Below are positions 32,552-33,543 of a DNA stretch of 33,543 nt, one piece after another. Numbering within the stretch: position 1 is the stretch's first letter; every line of letters begins with the position of its first letter. This DNA comes from Micromonospora chalcea. GTDB taxonomy: Bacteria; Actinomycetota; Actinomycetes; Mycobacteriales; Micromonosporaceae. The position numbers and the translations under genes are program-made. Under the pieces are notes generated by a model that saw only the letters and a list, made by a program, of their open reading frames with translations, made no database searches and had not been told where the DNA came from. The stretch covers positions 1 through 33,543 of the forward strand of contig NZ_MAGP01000157.1 of NCBI RefSeq assembly GCF_002926165.1, read 5' to 3'.

Positions 32552-33313
32552 CGTCAACGCGCACTCGGTGAACCCGGCCACCCGGGAGAACCCCAACCGC
32601 TCGTACAGCCGCACCGCCGCCGCGTTGTCCGCCCGCACGTTGAGCGTCACATGATCCACCGACGTGCGCAGCCGCGCGCACAACGCCGCCACCACCCCCG
32701 CGCCCAGACCCCGACCCCGCACGTCCGGATGCGTCGTCACGTTCCCCAACGCCGCCACCCGCCACCGCGGCGAGAACACGTGCACCCCCGCCACCGCCAC
32801 CAGCCGGCCCCGCTCCCGCACACCCACGTACTGGCCCGTGTCCAGCATCCGCGGATCGAACCAGTTCCCCGGATACGCCACCGCGTACAACCCGGAAAGC
32901 TCCACCGCGTCCGCCGGCCCCAACGGCTCACCCACCGCCGGCACCGCCGCCAACCGACCCGGATCCGTCAACGCCATCCGGTGATGCGCCGCCGCCTCCG
33001 ACACCACGAACCAGCGGCCCACCACCGCCTCCAGCCCGGGGGACAGGTGCGCCCACATCCGCGCCGGCAACACCGGCGCCGCCTCCGCCAGCAACCCCGC
33101 CAACTCCGGCACCCGATCCGGCGCCGCGAACGCCAGCAACGTCGGCAACTCCACCCCGTGATACAGCAACACCACCTGGTCGCCACGCCGGAACCACGAC
33201 GTGTACGGCCAGAAGAAATCGTCCAGATCACCCAACTGGTACGCGTGCAACACCGGATCCCGGCCCAACAGACCCGCCAGCACCGCCCGATCGTGCTCCG
33301 CCCGCACCGCCAC
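32531..33313 (-). CDS. GNAT-family N-acetyltransferase
   Basis: A 260-residue protein with a diverged N-terminal GNAT-like half (VLHAYQLGDLDDFFWPYTSWFRRGDQVVLLYHG) and a C-terminal GNAT domain. The acetyl-CoA loop is VTTHPDVRGRGLGAGVVAALCARL, followed by VTLNVRADNAAAVRLYERLGFSRVAGF, the usual end of the fold. The substrate is unknown. The start is uncertain: GTG 33313 is the first usable codon after the upstream permease stop (33319), and GTG 33307 is two codons later. It seems cotranscribed with the permease. Its 3' end overlaps def on the other strand. Confidence 0.85.
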   Translation of the reverse strand: MAVRAEHDRAVLAGLLGRDPVLHAYQLGDLDDFFWPYTSWFRRGDQVVLLYHGVELPTLLAFAAPDRVPELAGLLAEAAPVLPARMWAHLSPGLEAVVGRWFVVSEAAAHHRMALTDPGRLAAVPAVGEPLGPADAVELSGLYAVAYPGNWFDPRMLDTGQYVGVRERGRLVAVAGVHVFSPRWRVAALGNVTTHPDVRGRGLGAGVVAALCARLRTSVDHVTLNVRADNAAAVRLYERLGFSRVAGFTECALTSAAAAG

Positions 33314-33318
33314 CGCGA

Positions 33319-33543
33319 TCAGCCCGCCAACCACTGGTCGTAACCCAACCGGGCCACCAACGCCAGCACCACCACCAGCAGCACCACCCGCACGAACCCC
33401 GCACCCCGCCGCAACGCCATCCGCGCGCCCACCGCCGCCCCCACCACGTTGCACACCGCCATCGCCGCACCTAACGCCCACCACACGTGCCCCGTCAACC
33501 CGAACACCACAAGCGCACCCAGATTCGTACCCGCGTTCACCAC
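33319..33543 (-). CDS. TauE/SafE (TSUP) family permease, 5'-truncated by the window edge
   Basis: The visible 74 C-terminal residues read NAGTNLGALVVFGLTGHVWWALGAAMAVCNVVGAAVGARMALRRGAGFVRVVLLVVVLALVARLGYDQWLAG. They hold two to three membrane helices and the GAxxGARMALRRGAGFVR pattern that ends TSUP (sulfite/organosulfonate exporter) proteins. The gene continues past 33543, so substrate and true start are not visible. It is directly followed, in the same direction, by the GNAT gene. Confidence 0.85.
   Translation of the reverse strand: MVNAGTNLGALVVFGLTGHVWWALGAAMAVCNVVGAAVGARMALRRGAGFVRVVLLVVVLALVARLGYDQWLAG

Overview
The window is a high-GC actinobacterial chromosome segment, most likely from Micromonosporaceae (Micromonospora or a close relative). 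This rests on very high GC with G/C-ending codons, frequent GTG starts, TAGGNT/TANNNT -10 elements, and gene order. From 15.7 to 29.3 kb the order matches the Mycobacterium tuberculosis Rv1822-Rv1832 block (pgsA2, DUF881, small basic protein, DUF881, gcvH, garA, MerR, DUF151, MerR, gcvP). There is no phage, integrase, transposase or CRISPR array. The genus call is inference; no rRNA is present to confirm it.

Region 1 (0-9.7 kb) is a compact selenocysteine cassette. A three-subunit, membrane-anchored formate dehydrogenase (913-6444) has a catalytic alpha subunit with an in-frame UGA at 1480-1482, read as selenocysteine. Just downstream is a bacterial SECIS hairpin with loop GGTCT. It is followed in the same direction by the tRNA-Sec gene (6490-6585, anticodon UCA), selA (Sec synthase) and selB (Sec-specific elongation factor). 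Substrate enzyme and recoding machinery are thus in one apparent operon; only selD (selenophosphate synthetase) is missing from the window. A small secreted lysozyme-like protein lies upstream of the cassette.

Region 2 (9.7-15.4 kb) holds small or housekeeping genes of mostly unknown role: two tiny probably leaderless genes, a helix-hairpin-helix DNA glycosylase-like protein, a small basic protein, a membrane protein, a tandem universal stress protein, a DUF574 SAM methyltransferase, a SpoIIE/PP2C phosphatase and a MarR regulator.

Region 3 (15.4-22 kb) is the conserved envelope/metabolism regulation block: CDP-alcohol phosphatidyltransferase, two DUF881 proteins around a small basic membrane protein, gcvH, the FHA regulator GarA, FtsR-like MerR, a DUF151 nuclease-like protein and a second MerR regulator. 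Region 4 (22-29.3 kb) has a truncated haemoglobin next to a flavohaemoglobin, a DivIVA-like coiled-coil protein whose start junction was duplicated by a small repeat, an NAD(P)-binding protein, a sirtuin, and gcvP under a glycine riboswitch. Region 5 (29.4-33.5 kb) has a DUF5999 protein, a PabB-type chorismate enzyme, proline iminopeptidase, peptide deformylase, a GNAT acetyltransferase and the C-terminal end of a TauE/SafE permease cut by the window edge.

The strongest signals are the Sec-FDH/SECIS/tRNA-Sec/SelA/SelB cassette, the glycine riboswitch, and the 59-bp junction-duplicating repeat at 23.9 kb.
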